A DNA stretch of 19,460 nt from Flavobacteriaceae bacterium (GCA_013042255.1 JABDQK010000216.1:1-19460); one strand, 5' to 3'; counted from the stretch's first letter, positions 1 to 8,560 are shown. The notes: a model not told the origin generated them from the sequence alone. Translations and numbers: made by a program.

Positions 1-617
1 AGGGAATCTGAAATGGTCAGGATGGCCAGAGCTTTCACTTTGTGCTTAGCTGCAATTGTATAGAGTCCGGCTGTTTCCATCTCCACACATAAGACTCCGT
101 GATCAGCCCAATTCTTATAATCGTCTAAATCATCTTCATAATAAAGGTCATGTGTAAGGATGTTACCTGCTTTTATTGAAATATTGTTGGTCTTAGCATA
201 GGTTTGTGCTTTCTCGAAGAGTTCGAAATTAGCAGTGGGGGCAAAATGACCCCCGTTAAACCGCTGATCATTGATAGAAGATGTAGTGGAGGCAGACATG
301 GCAAGGATCACATCCCTGATACCAATCTCTTTCTGATAGCTGCCAGCCGTCCCAACCCGGATGAGATTTTTAGCCCCGTACATATTTATCAGCTCGTGGT
401 AATAGATCATAGCCGACGGGATCCCCATACCACTTCCCTGGACAGAAACTCGCTTCCCATTGAAAAATCCGGTATATCCCAGCATACCGCGAACCTGGTT
501 ATAGCAAACAGCCTTTTCCAGATAGGTTTCTGCTATCCATTTTGCCCTGAGCGGATCTCCCGGTAGTAATACGGTTTCAGCAACATCACCTTTACTTGCG
601 TTAATATGTGTACTCAT
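1..617 (-). CDS. deoD: Purine nucleoside phosphorylase DeoD-type, 3' end cut by window edge
   Basis: This gene encodes the hexameric purine nucleoside phosphorylase, which splits purine (deoxy)nucleosides with phosphate into free base and (deoxy)ribose-1-phosphate. I translated 205 codons from the ATG at 617; about 30 C-terminal residues lie outside the window. Numbering matches the E. coli enzyme without gaps at the key sites: Gly20 and Arg24 in GDPLRA, Arg43, Arg87 in IRVGTAGS, Met180-Glu181 in VEMETAG, and the catalytic Asp204 in TISDS. Position 90, Ser in E. coli, is Thr here. The gene starts 10 bp after the deoC stop on the same strand, so the two are very likely cotranscribed. The deoxyribose-1-phosphate it makes needs a phosphopentomutase, not seen here, before DeoC can act. 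Confidence 0.95.
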   Translation of the reverse strand, partial: MSTHINASKGDVAETVLLPGDPLRAKWIAETYLEKAVCYNQVRGMLGYTGFFNGKRVSVQGSGMGIPSAMIYYHELINMYGAKNLIRVGTAGSYQKEIGIRDVILAMSASTTSSINDQRFNGGHFAPTANFELFEKAQTYAKTNNISIKAGNILTHDLYYEDDLDDYKNWADHGVLCVEMETAGLYTIAAKHKVKALAILTISDS

Positions 618-627
618 AACATGTATT

Positions 628-1269
628 TTATTCCTTCATCATTTTCACCCCTGATGATGTGCCGATTCTTGTTGCTCCTGCTTTGATGTACTGCAGGGCA
701 GTTTCCCGGTTCCGGATACCTCCTGAGGCTTTAATTCCGGCTTTATCCCCAACGCTATCTTTCATGATTTTAACTGCCTTTAGTGTTGCACCTTCGGGTC
801 CGAAACCGGTTGAGGTTTTAACCATGTCTGCACCCCCTTCGAGGCATAATTCACAAGCCGTCCGGATTTCCTCATCGGAAAGATAACAAGTTTCAAGGAT
901 CACTTTGAGTACCGCTTTTTGAATAGCACTTTTAATACTCTTAATTTCGCTGATTATCTGCTTCTGTCGTCCCGATTTAAACCATCCAAGGTTGAGGACC
1001 ATGTCAATTTCGTCTGCTCCCTGTTTTATACAGTATTTAGCTTCGCTGATCTTGGCCTCTGTTGCCATTGCGCCCAGTGGAAATCCTATAACGGCAGCCA
1101 GTTTAACTTCTGAGGAACCGAGTATTTCCCGAGCCAGTGGAAGGTAACAGCTATTGACACAGACCGCATAAAAATTATGGCGTACTGCTTCTTCACACAA
1201 GGCCTTGATATCGTCTTCCGTGGCCGTGGGTTTAAGCAAGGTATGGTCTATGTATTGATTCAAATGCAT
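628..1269 (-). CDS. deoC: Deoxyribose-phosphate aldolase
   Basis: This is a class I aldolase that cleaves 2-deoxyribose-5-phosphate into glyceraldehyde-3-phosphate and acetaldehyde, the last step of deoxynucleoside catabolism in the cytoplasm. The 213-residue product has the compact TIM-barrel length of the family. The three catalytic residues of the E. coli enzyme can be placed: Asp89 in DEIDMVLN (E. coli Asp102), the Schiff-base Lys151 in VKTSTG (Lys167), and Lys180 in GIKASGGIR (Lys201). It starts with ATG 12 bp after the stop of the CoA-transferase gene and ends 10 bp before deoD, so it is the middle gene of a three-gene run. Confidence 0.96.
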   Translation of the reverse strand: MHLNQYIDHTLLKPTATEDDIKALCEEAVRHNFYAVCVNSCYLPLAREILGSSEVKLAAVIGFPLGAMATEAKISEAKYCIKQGADEIDMVLNLGWFKSGRQKQIISEIKSIKSAIQKAVLKVILETCYLSDEEIRTACELCLEGGADMVKTSTGFGPEGATLKAVKIMKDSVGDKAGIKASGGIRNRETALQYIKAGATRIGTSSGVKMMKE

Positions 1270-1281
1270 TTTACGATTTCA

Positions 1282-2553
1282 TTAGTCACGTTCAAATCTT
1301 TCATAGGCAGCTTTAGAAAGCTCCTCCCTGTGATTGGGGTGTGCAATGGAGATCAAAGCTTTAGCCCGCTGGTGAAGGTTCTTGCCAAAGAGATTTACTA
1401 TTCCAAACTCTGTTGCTACATAATGCACATGGGCCCTTGTAGTGGTAACGCCTGCCCCGTGCTTTAAAGTAGGTGTAATCTTTGATAGTCCATTTTTTGT
1501 CTGGGAAGTGAAAGCAAAAATAGGTTTACCTCCTTCAGAAAGGGAAGCAGCACGGATAAAATCCATCTGACCGCCCACTCCTGAGATTTGCCGGGTACCC
1601 ACACTATCGGCACAGATCTGCCCGGTAAGGTCGATTTCCACTGCACTGTTAATCGCAGTAACTTTTGGATTTTGCAAAATCACATTCGTGTCATTGGTAT
1701 AGGCAGCTTCTTTGAAGTTGACAATCGGGTTATCATCCACAAAGTCGTATAAATCCTGTGAGCCAGCCGCAAAACAAGTAACGATACGTCCTGATTTTAA
1801 TGTTTTTTCTTCCCCGGTGATCACCCCTTTTTCTACCAAAGGAAGTAAACCGTCGGAAAACATCTCGGTATGTACGCCCAGTCTTTTGTGATTATCAAGA
1901 TTGGTGAGCACGGCATTCGGGATATTGCCTATTCCTAACTGCAGGGTGGCACCATCTTCGATTAGCTCGGCCACATGCCGTCCGATCTGATGTTCGATGT
2001 CTGATATGACACCCATAGGATGAACATGCAGGGGGGCATCCACCTCTATGGCAGCATCAATCTCACTGAAATGGATGATGCCATCTCCATGTGTCCTGGG
2101 TACACAGGGATTAATCTGTGCAATAACGAGTTTGGCCGTTTGAATTGCGGGAAGGGTAACGTCTACAGAAACTCCCAAAGAACAATATCCGTGTTTGTCT
2201 GGGGGGGAAACCTGGATCAGTGCCACGTCAAGAGGAAGAATATTCCTTCTGAAGAGCAGATGGATTTCACTCAGAAATATAGGGATATAATCCCCCTTAT
2301 TGGTGTTGACGGCCTTTCTGACATTTCCCCCAACAAAACAACTATTGATACTAAATGCTTTGTTGTAAGGAGGGGTGGCATAGTGAACGCTGCCTTCCGT
2401 ATGAATGGAGATGATTTCCACATCCGATAAGTGTTCATATCGGTCGCATATGGCATTCATAAGGGTATTTGGAGTCATGGCGGCTCCCTGCAGGAATACC
2501 CGGTCGCCCGATTTGATCAGGGCGGCGGCTTCCGTTTTCGAAACAATTTTCAT
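1282..2553 (-). CDS. Acetyl-CoA hydrolase / 4-hydroxybutyrate CoA-transferase family protein
   Basis: The protein belongs to the family of acetyl-CoA hydrolases and class I CoA-transferases (4-hydroxybutyrate, propionate or succinate:acetate CoA-transferases). These enzymes move CoA between carboxylic acids through a glutamyl-CoA intermediate. At 423 residues it has family length, with both halves present. Visible landmarks are HGYCSLG (121-127), the glycine-rich LQLGIGNIPNA (around 205-215), HTEMFSDG with Glu230, which I infer to be the glutamate that carries CoA, and the C-terminal block INSAVEIDLTGQ followed by GGQMDFIRAA. It lies 49 bp downstream of the last cco gene and 12 bp upstream of deoC. 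The substrate cannot be read from the sequence. A link to acetaldehyde or acetate released by DeoC is only an inference from position. Confidence 0.88.
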   Translation of the reverse strand: MKIVSKTEAAALIKSGDRVFLQGAAMTPNTLMNAICDRYEHLSDVEIISIHTEGSVHYATPPYNKAFSINSCFVGGNVRKAVNTNKGDYIPIFLSEIHLLFRRNILPLDVALIQVSPPDKHGYCSLGVSVDVTLPAIQTAKLVIAQINPCVPRTHGDGIIHFSEIDAAIEVDAPLHVHPMGVISDIEHQIGRHVAELIEDGATLQLGIGNIPNAVLTNLDNHKRLGVHTEMFSDGLLPLVEKGVITGEEKTLKSGRIVTCFAAGSQDLYDFVDDNPIVNFKEAAYTNDTNVILQNPKVTAINSAVEIDLTGQICADSVGTRQISGVGGQMDFIRAASLSEGGKPIFAFTSQTKNGLSKITPTLKHGAGVTTTRAHVHYVATEFGIVNLFGKNLHQRAKALISIAHPNHREELSKAAYERFERD

Positions 2554-2602
2554 TCTTTAATAAGTTAAGGTCCTGTAGTTTCCCCGGATTAGAGGAGAGG
2601 GT

Positions 2603-3310
2603 TCAGGGTTGATGACATTCTATTTGTGTTGTTATTTGAGGCGATGCAGGTTTAGGGGACAAATATGGGATTCCCAGACCCATTCCGCGTAAGATAAAAA
2701 GGATACCGATCACCACGACGAAGATAGGGATTAGTCTTCGGATTTTTTGCCGTATCTGTGGTTGTAAAAGGCCTCCAATATATGCAGCTGTGGTCATCAG
2801 GGGGATTGTTCCCAAACCAAACAGGCCCATATACATAGCACCGCTATATGGTGATGCCATGGCAATTGAAGCAAATAAGGCCATATAGACAAGGCCACAA
2901 GGTAAAAAACCATTGAGGAAGCCTATGGTGAGAAAGGTATCCGGAGTTCTCTTTTTCAGCGCTTCACCTAAAGCTGATTTAACCCTCGATACACCCGTGT
3001 ATATCGGGCGGGAAAAACTGAATTTTCTCATATATTTCTCCGGAATCACAATGGCCAGGATGATTATGGCCCCAATAATGATCGATAGGTTTTGTTGTGC
3101 CCCGAAGAGATACAATCCTTTGCCAAAGAAACCAAAGGCCAGACCCATAATACTATAGGTAAGTATCCTGCCAAAATGATAAAGAAAGAGCTGACCGAAC
3201 ATCCTGGCCTTGTTATCTCTGCTCAGAGGCAACATAAAGGCTATAGGTCCGCACATCCCAACGCAGTGAAGACTACCGAGTAATCCCAATAAAAAAGCGG
3301 TATAAACCAT
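2603..3310 (-). CDS. SafE/DsbD-like membrane protein of the cbb3 locus (probable metal transport or maturation)
   Basis: The product is a 235-residue integral membrane protein of the type often named sulfite exporter TauE/SafE family, which is related to the DsbD/CcdA transmembrane domain. It has about six hydrophobic segments. The first carries the signature GSLHCVGMCGP (His15, Cys16, Cys20), and a later one has FLPCGLVYMAL with Cys138. Such paired membrane cysteines are usual in this family and could bind copper or carry electrons. Members of this type recur at the end of cbb3 oxidase clusters, so a role in copper supply or oxidase assembly is inferred; sulfite export is not supported by context. 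It starts 8 bp after the ccoH stop and is probably the last gene of the cco run. Confidence 0.82.
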   Translation of the reverse strand: MVYTAFLLGLLGSLHCVGMCGPIAFMLPLSRDNKARMFGQLFLYHFGRILTYSIMGLAFGFFGKGLYLFGAQQNLSIIIGAIIILAIVIPEKYMRKFSFSRPIYTGVSRVKSALGEALKKRTPDTFLTIGFLNGFLPCGLVYMALFASIAMASPYSGAMYMGLFGLGTIPLMTTAAYIGGLLQPQIRQKIRRLIPIFVVVIGILFILRGMGLGIPYLSPKPASPQITTQIECHQP

Positions 3311-3318
3311 ATTCTCAA

Positions 3319-3765
3319 TTAATAGGTAAAACTTTTTCTGAACAGATAAGTTTCACCTTCATAATCCCAGCTAACGTCAATGTCCCAGCGACCATCCAAC
3401 AAACGTTTGTCAGGTATGAGCAAATGTGTATTGGATAAACTTATTGGAAAGTCAAAATCCAAGTGTTTATTGGACGGTCTGTAAAGGGACACTTTTCCTT
3501 TTATTTTTGAGGGGACCATATCTTCAGGAAACCGGACTGTCATTCCAGAGTCGGTTCTGATCAGTTGTGGAGGATTGGTTAATTTGCTTACCATTTCCAT
3601 GGCGTCAATCTCCTTCTGGTATGACAGTTCCTTTTTGTAATATTCCTCTGTAACAAGATCGTGATTAGCCCTGTCGTCCATACTCATCCTGATGACAAAG
3701 AAGAGGATAAAGGCAATAAAACCTATAAACGACAACACAATTCCCGTACCCCAGTTAATTTTCAT
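3319..3765 (-). CDS. ccoH: FixH/CcoH family cbb3 oxidase assembly protein
   Basis: This is a small assembly factor for cytochrome cbb3 oxidase. It is 148 residues long, with one N-terminal membrane helix (about residues 6-26, starting GTGIVLSFIGFIAFILF) and a periplasmic beta-rich domain. The family hallmarks are the NHDLVTEEYYKKELSYQ stretch just after the membrane helix and a C-terminal sandwich that ends in an Ig-like strand (WDIDVSWDYEG). CcoH is known to stay bound to the oxidase, helping CcoP join the CcoNO core. It starts with ATG 21 bp after the ccoG stop, in the usual ccoG-ccoH order. Confidence 0.9.
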   Translation of the reverse strand: MKINWGTGIVLSFIGFIAFILFFVIRMSMDDRANHDLVTEEYYKKELSYQKEIDAMEMVSKLTNPPQLIRTDSGMTVRFPEDMVPSKIKGKVSLYRPSNKHLDFDFPISLSNTHLLIPDKRLLDGRWDIDVSWDYEGETYLFRKSFTY

Positions 3766-3786
3766 ATTTATTTTCTTTTCGGTATG

Positions 3787-5202
3787 CTAATAATAACTTC
3801 TCGGCCCCAGAAAACGCGTTGTTGCGGTTTCCAATAAGGTTTCGTCACTGTAAACACCAATTTTAAGTTTGTCCTTATCGCTGCCCAGTTCCCCGGCATC
3901 GATTTCAATAAAGAGGGTGCCTTCTGTAAGTTGTTCTGCGGGCACGTCAAAATTTTTGTGTGTTACCACCTCTATTTTCCCGTTGTGGGATAAGAGTTTA
4001 AAACTCACGTTTTCCACATTTTTTGTCGTCTTATTGATCAGTTTAAAGGTGTAGACGTTACTTATTATATTGCCTTCTTTACGTTCGTACATTTGCCCCG
4101 GTAATCGCAGCACGGTAGCTTCCAAATCGTTCCTGAGGAAAAGCATCCCGATCAGTATTCCTATAAGAACCACCAGTACCGAAGAATAACCCTTCATCCT
4201 TGGGGTAAAAGAAAATTTGGTTTTTTTCTCTATGTTGTCTTCGCTTGCATAACGGATCAGACCCTTGGGAAGATTTACCTTTTCCATTATGGTGTCGCAT
4301 TCGTCAATACAGGCTGTACAGTTAACACATTCGAGCTGTGTTCCGTTTCTTATATCGATCCCAGTTGGACAAACATGAACACACTGAAAGCAATCGATAC
4401 AATCCCCATGTCCAAGAGCCTGGCGATCTTCCCCTTTTCGGAACTTCTTTCTTCCTTTATCGCCCTCGCCCCTTTTATGATCGTAGGCTACTACAATCGA
4501 CTTGTTGTCGAGTAGTACGCCTTGCAACCTTCCATACGGGCAGGCAATGATACACACCTGCTCCCTGAACCAGGCGAAGACAAAATAAAAGACCCCGGTG
4601 AAAATAAGCAGGGATATCAGGGTGCTGACATGCTGCAACGGTCCATCGATGATATATCGAATAAGAGTATCACTGCCAATCAGATAAGCGAGAAATACAT
4701 TGGCAATGAGGAAGGAGATCAGAAAAAATATACTCCATTTTATCAGGCGTTTTCTGATTTTCTGTGCGTTCCAGGGCTGCCTGTCTAGCCTCATCTGCGC
4801 ACCGCGATCTCCATCAATCCAGTATTCAATTCTTCGGAAAACCATTTCCATAAAAATAGTCTGGGGGCACATCCAGCCGCAGAAAATTCGTCCGAAAGCC
4901 ACTGTAAATAGAGCGATGAATATAACCCCGGTGATCATCGAGATCACAAAGAGGTGAAAATCCTGAGGCCAGAAAGGATATCCAAAGATGTTGAATCGCC
5001 TTTCAAGCACATTAAACATCAGAAATTGATTCCCGTTGATCTTTACAAATGGTGCTGCAATCAGAAATAACAACAGTCCGTAACTGACCCACTTGCGGTA
5101 TTTGTAAAATTTACCGGAGGGTTTTTTAGGGAATACCCAGGCTCGTTTGCCTTCTTCATTGATGGTCCCTATTGAATCACGGAAACGTTCATCGTTTGCC
5201 AC
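3787..5202 (-). CDS. ccoG: CcoG/FixG cytochrome c oxidase accessory ferredoxin-type protein
   Basis: CcoG is a membrane-bound iron-sulfur protein that acts in copper handling during cbb3 assembly; the family is linked to Cu(II) reduction. The 471-residue protein has several membrane segments (about 40-52, 83-104, 155-175 and 192-211), a cytoplasmic ferredoxin domain, another helix (about 339-356) and a C-terminal Ig-like domain. Membrane cysteine pairs are CGWMC (108/112) and CIIAC (217/221). Two 4Fe-4S motifs are complete: Cys268/271/274/278 and Cys292/295/298/302. The start is a GTG at 5202. No in-frame ATG lies between it and the ccoP stop 20 bp upstream, and the protein from GTG begins with a normal N-terminus (MANDERFRDSIGTINEEGKR). 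It is followed by ccoH. Confidence 0.95.
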   Translation of the reverse strand: MANDERFRDSIGTINEEGKRAWVFPKKPSGKFYKYRKWVSYGLLLFLIAAPFVKINGNQFLMFNVLERRFNIFGYPFWPQDFHLFVISMITGVIFIALFTVAFGRIFCGWMCPQTIFMEMVFRRIEYWIDGDRGAQMRLDRQPWNAQKIRKRLIKWSIFFLISFLIANVFLAYLIGSDTLIRYIIDGPLQHVSTLISLLIFTGVFYFVFAWFREQVCIIACPYGRLQGVLLDNKSIVVAYDHKRGEGDKGRKKFRKGEDRQALGHGDCIDCFQCVHVCPTGIDIRNGTQLECVNCTACIDECDTIMEKVNLPKGLIRYASEDNIEKKTKFSFTPRMKGYSSVLVVLIGILIGMLFLRNDLEATVLRLPGQMYERKEGNIISNVYTFKLINKTTKNVENVSFKLLSHNGKIEVVTHKNFDVPAEQLTEGTLFIEIDAGELGSDKDKLKIGVYSDETLLETATTRFLGPRSYY

Positions 5203-5222
5203 GCTGGTAAATCTTAAGTGAG

Positions 5223-6167
5223 TTATTCATTCATGGCCACTGTAGTGGTATCAGAGGCCATCTCTTCAGGGGCCTCTTCCTCTTCGGCGGCATTCTCATC
5301 AATCCACAGCTCGCCTTCTGCATCTTTTGGATTTGCAGATGTTTTACCCTGAAAACTGAGGACATAACTAGCTACCTGAGCCATTTCTGAAGGTTTGAGA
5401 GTTTGTTTCCAGGCTATCATCCCTTTCCCGTCGCGTCCTCCTTCGGAAATCGTTTTAAATACATTTTTAATACCCCCACCCAGTATCCAGTAAGGATCGG
5501 TAAGGTTAGGACCTATGCCTCCTCCTCCGTCGGTCATATGACACACTGCACAATTGGTATCAAAGATCACCTGTCCTGCCTTTAGGTCTGAGGCATCGGT
5601 GAGCAAGGTAACCGTATTGACATCCACCAGATCTTTGGCTGTTTTGCGGTATTCTTCAATGGCAGCCTGAGCCTCCGCCACTTCCATTTCATATTCGAGG
5701 TCCTGATCGTAGTCATTGAATACATGAAAGCGGGCGAGATAAACAACGCCGAATAGAATAGTAGCGTAGAACAGGTACACCCACCAAGGTGGAAGTTTGT
5801 TATCCAATTCTTTTATCCCGTCATAATTGTGGTCAAGGATAATTTCCGCCTCTTCTTCCATCGGTTTGCTACCGAGTAATTTCTTATAAATCCTACTGGC
5901 CCATGCCCATTCCCATTTTTTCGTCTTGGCATTCAGGTACCTTTCTTTGGCATCTTCCGGCAGGGTCTGGAACATTACATTTTCCACAGATCTCACAATA
6001 AGTTCAATGGCGATAAGGATCAATAAGATCATCACCAGGAACAACTGTACCATGGGATATTCTATAAAGGCAGGCTTATCTCCTGAATCGATATAAAATT
6101 CGGTGAGGCCGAAAATAAGAAAGAAAAAAAACGGGATCCGGATCCACCAGGGTGATGTATTTTTCAT
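5223..6167 (-). CDS. ccoP: Cytochrome cbb3 oxidase subunit III, single-haem form
   Basis: CcoP is the membrane-anchored cytochrome c subunit that feeds electrons to the CcoO/CcoN core. The 314-residue protein has hydrophobic segments at about 9-26, 39-58 and 128-146. The last sits in the family signature ELDNKLPPWWVYLFYATI. A periplasmic cytochrome c domain follows, with one haem site, CAVCH (206-210), and a likely axial Met250 in GKGMIAW. Proteobacterial CcoP carries two CxxCH motifs, so this is the reduced one-haem form. The C-terminus (about 284-314) is rich in Glu and Ala and probably disordered. The gene starts 6 bp after ccoQ. Confidence 0.94.
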   Translation of the reverse strand: MKNTSPWWIRIPFFFFLIFGLTEFYIDSGDKPAFIEYPMVQLFLVMILLILIAIELIVRSVENVMFQTLPEDAKERYLNAKTKKWEWAWASRIYKKLLGSKPMEEEAEIILDHNYDGIKELDNKLPPWWVYLFYATILFGVVYLARFHVFNDYDQDLEYEMEVAEAQAAIEEYRKTAKDLVDVNTVTLLTDASDLKAGQVIFDTNCAVCHMTDGGGGIGPNLTDPYWILGGGIKNVFKTISEGGRDGKGMIAWKQTLKPSEMAQVASYVLSFQGKTSANPKDAEGELWIDENAAEEEEAPEEMASDTTTVAMNE

Positions 6168-6173
6168 GGGATA

Positions 6174-6353
6174 TTATTTTGGTTGATTATCTTCTAAGGG
6201 AATTTCACTTACTTCCTTAATATGTTCTTTGGAGGCGGTAAATACCCACCAGAATAAGAGGGCAAAGAATACAAAAAAGATGAGCAATGAGATCATGGGA
6301 TAGGTGGCTATCCCCTCGATACTTTCCATATGATTTTTGACAAATTTCAGCAT
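6174..6353 (-). CDS. ccoQ: Small cbb3 oxidase subunit CcoQ/FixQ-like (59 aa)
   Basis: I translated this short gene directly: ATG at 6353, TAA at 6174-6176, 59 codons. The peptide begins MLKFVKNHMESIEGIATYP, has one membrane helix (about residues 20-39, rich in Leu, Ile and Phe, ending FWWVFTASKEH) and ends in an acidic tail. Length, single helix and position match CcoQ, a small subunit that stabilises the oxidase, although the sequence itself diverges strongly between phyla. It begins 3 bp after the ccoNO stop and ends 6 bp before ccoP, the canonical N-O-Q-P order. Confidence 0.87.
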   Translation of the reverse strand: MLKFVKNHMESIEGIATYPMISLLIFFVFFALLFWWVFTASKEHIKEVSEIPLEDNQPK

Positions 6354-6356
6354 GAT

Positions 6357-8558
6357 CTATTTATTTTCTGATAACAGTTGATCTGTGTCTTTTACTTTTA
6401 TGTCGGTCCCAAGGCGCTGTAAATAGGCGATGAGAGCGATTATTTCACGGTCTTTCATTTCAACAAATTCCTGCCCGCTGGCAAGGGCCCTGGATTTGTC
6501 CTCTTCGTAGGTCTTAGCAAAATCGGGATCTGAATACAGGCTTTCCTCAATCTGTTTTGCCTGTTCTTCCATTGCCGTTTGAGCATTACTGATGTCCTCT
6601 TCGGTATAGGGTACTCCCAGGGTAACCATGGCCCTCATTTTGTCCTGAACATCAGAACGATCGTGTTTATCCCTTACCAGCCACTGATAGGCAGGCATAA
6701 TGGAACCTGAGGACATACTTTGAGGATCATACATATGATTCAGGTGCCAACTGTCAGAATACTTTCCGCCTACCCGCAGCAAGTCGGGTCCTGTACGTTT
6801 ACTTCCCCAGAGGAAGGGGTGGTCGTATACGAACTCTCCTGCTTTTGCGTATTCTCCGTATCGCTCCACTTCACTTCTGAAGGGGCGAACCATTTGCGAA
6901 TGGCAGCCTACACAGCCTTCCCGGATGTACAGATCACGTCCTTCCAGTTCCAGTGGAGTATAGGGCTTGACACTTGTAATGGTGGGGATATTCGATTTTA
7001 CCAGCAGAGTAGGTACGATCTGAATAACACCACCGATAAGAATGGCAATCGTAGCAAGGATAGTAAGTTGTATGGGTTTTCTTTCAAGCCAGGTATGATA
7101 AGTTTCTCCAAGGGTACGTCTTGACGATACCCTGGTTAGGGCTGGCGCTTCGGCCTGCTCATCTGTCACCGCGCTTCCCGAACGAACGGTTACCACGATA
7201 TTGTACAGCATTACGATAAAACCAATTATATAAAGCGATCCTCCGATGGCACGCATCCAGTACATCGGCATAATCTCATTAACGGTTTCGAGGAAGTTCC
7301 CATAGACCAGGCTGCCATCAGGATTAAAGTCTTTCCACATAAGCGCCTGTGTAAATCCGGCCACGTACATGGGGAGGGCATACAAAATGATACCCAGCGT
7401 CCCTATCCAAAAATGGAAATTAGCCATAGGTGTTGAATGGAGTCTGGTTTTAAACATTTTGGGTACGAGCCAGTAGATCATCCCGAAAGTGAGGAAGCCG
7501 TTCCAGGCCAGGGCACCTACGTGGACGTGCGCAATAATCCAGTCGCTGAAATGGGCGATGGCATTTACATTCTTGAGGGAAAGCATAGGACCTTCAAAGG
7601 TTGCCATCCCATAACCGGTAATAGCCACAACCATAAATTTCAGAGTTGGATCTACCCGTACTTTATCCCAGGCTCCCCTGAGGGTTAAAAGACCGTTTAT
7701 CATCCCACCCCAGGAAGGTGCAATCAGCATTACGGAGAAAGCCACACCCAGATTCTGGGCCCAGTCGGGTAGGGAAGAATACAAAAGGTGGTGAGGTCCG
7801 GCCCAGATATAGATAAATATCAGGGACCAGAAATGCACAATAGACAGGCGATAGGAATACACAGGTCTGTTGGCGGCCTTAGGGACGAAGTAATACATCA
7901 GCCCAAGGAAAGGAGTGGTAAGGAAGAAGGCTACAGCATTGTGGCCGTACCACCACTGCACCAGGGCATCCTGTACTCCTGCATAGACCGAATAGCTCTT
8001 TAGTGCAGTTACAGGTAACTCCAGGCTGTTAAAGATGTGTAAAACGGCTACTGTAACGAAAGTGGCCAGGTAAAACCAAATGGCGACGTATAAATGCCTT
8101 TGTCTTCTTTTGAGCATTGTACCGATCAGGTTCCAGCCAAAGGCTACCCAGATTACTGCAATAGCCAGGTCGATAGGCCATTCCAGTTCGGCGTATTCCT
8201 TGGAAGTTGTGTATCCCAGAGGCAGGGTGATAGCGGCGGCCACAATAATAGCCTGCCATCCCCAGAAGTTCAGCTTACTGAGAAAGTCGCTGAACATCCT
8301 TGCCTTCAAAAGCCGTTGAGTTGAGTAATACACGCCGGCAAAAATCGCATTCCCGACAAAGGCAAAAATAACGGCATTGGTATGCAGCGGGCGCAACCTA
8401 CCAAAACTTAGCCAGGATATGCCATCTGTAACATTGGGAAATAAAAACATAAAGGCGAGTAGCAGACCCACCAGCATCCCAATGATCCCCCAGAAAAGGG
8501 TGGCATAGATAAATTTCTTTACGATCTGATTGTCGTAACTAAATTGCTGTAATTCCAT
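6357..8558 (-). CDS. ccoNO: Cytochrome cbb3 oxidase fused subunits I and II (CcoN-CcoO)
   Basis: This is the catalytic core of the high-affinity terminal oxidase, which reduces O2 to water and pumps protons. The 733-residue protein joins CcoN (about 1-460) to CcoO (about 495-733). The CcoN part has some twelve membrane helices. Likely ligands are His59 and His346 for low-spin haem b, His206 plus His256/His257 (AGPHH) for CuB, and His344 for the active-site haem. Tyr250 in FIYIWAGPHH is the likely cross-linked tyrosine. The linker (about 460-495) is hydrophilic. The CcoO part has one anchor helix (about 498-518), one haem c site CVGCH (549-553), and a probable axial Met in GSIMPAY. Fusion of N and O is common in Bacteroidota. 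It starts 2 bp after the ccoS stop. Confidence 0.97.
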   Translation of the reverse strand: MELQQFSYDNQIVKKFIYATLFWGIIGMLVGLLLAFMFLFPNVTDGISWLSFGRLRPLHTNAVIFAFVGNAIFAGVYYSTQRLLKARMFSDFLSKLNFWGWQAIIVAAAITLPLGYTTSKEYAELEWPIDLAIAVIWVAFGWNLIGTMLKRRQRHLYVAIWFYLATFVTVAVLHIFNSLELPVTALKSYSVYAGVQDALVQWWYGHNAVAFFLTTPFLGLMYYFVPKAANRPVYSYRLSIVHFWSLIFIYIWAGPHHLLYSSLPDWAQNLGVAFSVMLIAPSWGGMINGLLTLRGAWDKVRVDPTLKFMVVAITGYGMATFEGPMLSLKNVNAIAHFSDWIIAHVHVGALAWNGFLTFGMIYWLVPKMFKTRLHSTPMANFHFWIGTLGIILYALPMYVAGFTQALMWKDFNPDGSLVYGNFLETVNEIMPMYWMRAIGGSLYIIGFIVMLYNIVVTVRSGSAVTDEQAEAPALTRVSSRRTLGETYHTWLERKPIQLTILATIAILIGGVIQIVPTLLVKSNIPTITSVKPYTPLELEGRDLYIREGCVGCHSQMVRPFRSEVERYGEYAKAGEFVYDHPFLWGSKRTGPDLLRVGGKYSDSWHLNHMYDPQSMSSGSIMPAYQWLVRDKHDRSDVQDKMRAMVTLGVPYTEEDISNAQTAMEEQAKQIEESLYSDPDFAKTYEEDKSRALASGQEFVEMKDREIIALIAYLQRLGTDIKVKDTDQLLSENK

Positions 8559-8560
8559 AA

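Noticed and set aside
204..566. 120-codon plus-strand open frame
   Set aside because: It lies antisense to deoD, whose active-site residues are all intact; the plus-strand peptide has no recognisable features.
2020..2430. 136-codon plus-strand open frame
   Set aside because: It lies antisense to the CoA-transferase gene and has no domain-like sequence.
6720..7124. 134-codon plus-strand open frame
   Set aside because: It is a shadow of ccoNO, which is a complete and well-conserved gene on the other strand.
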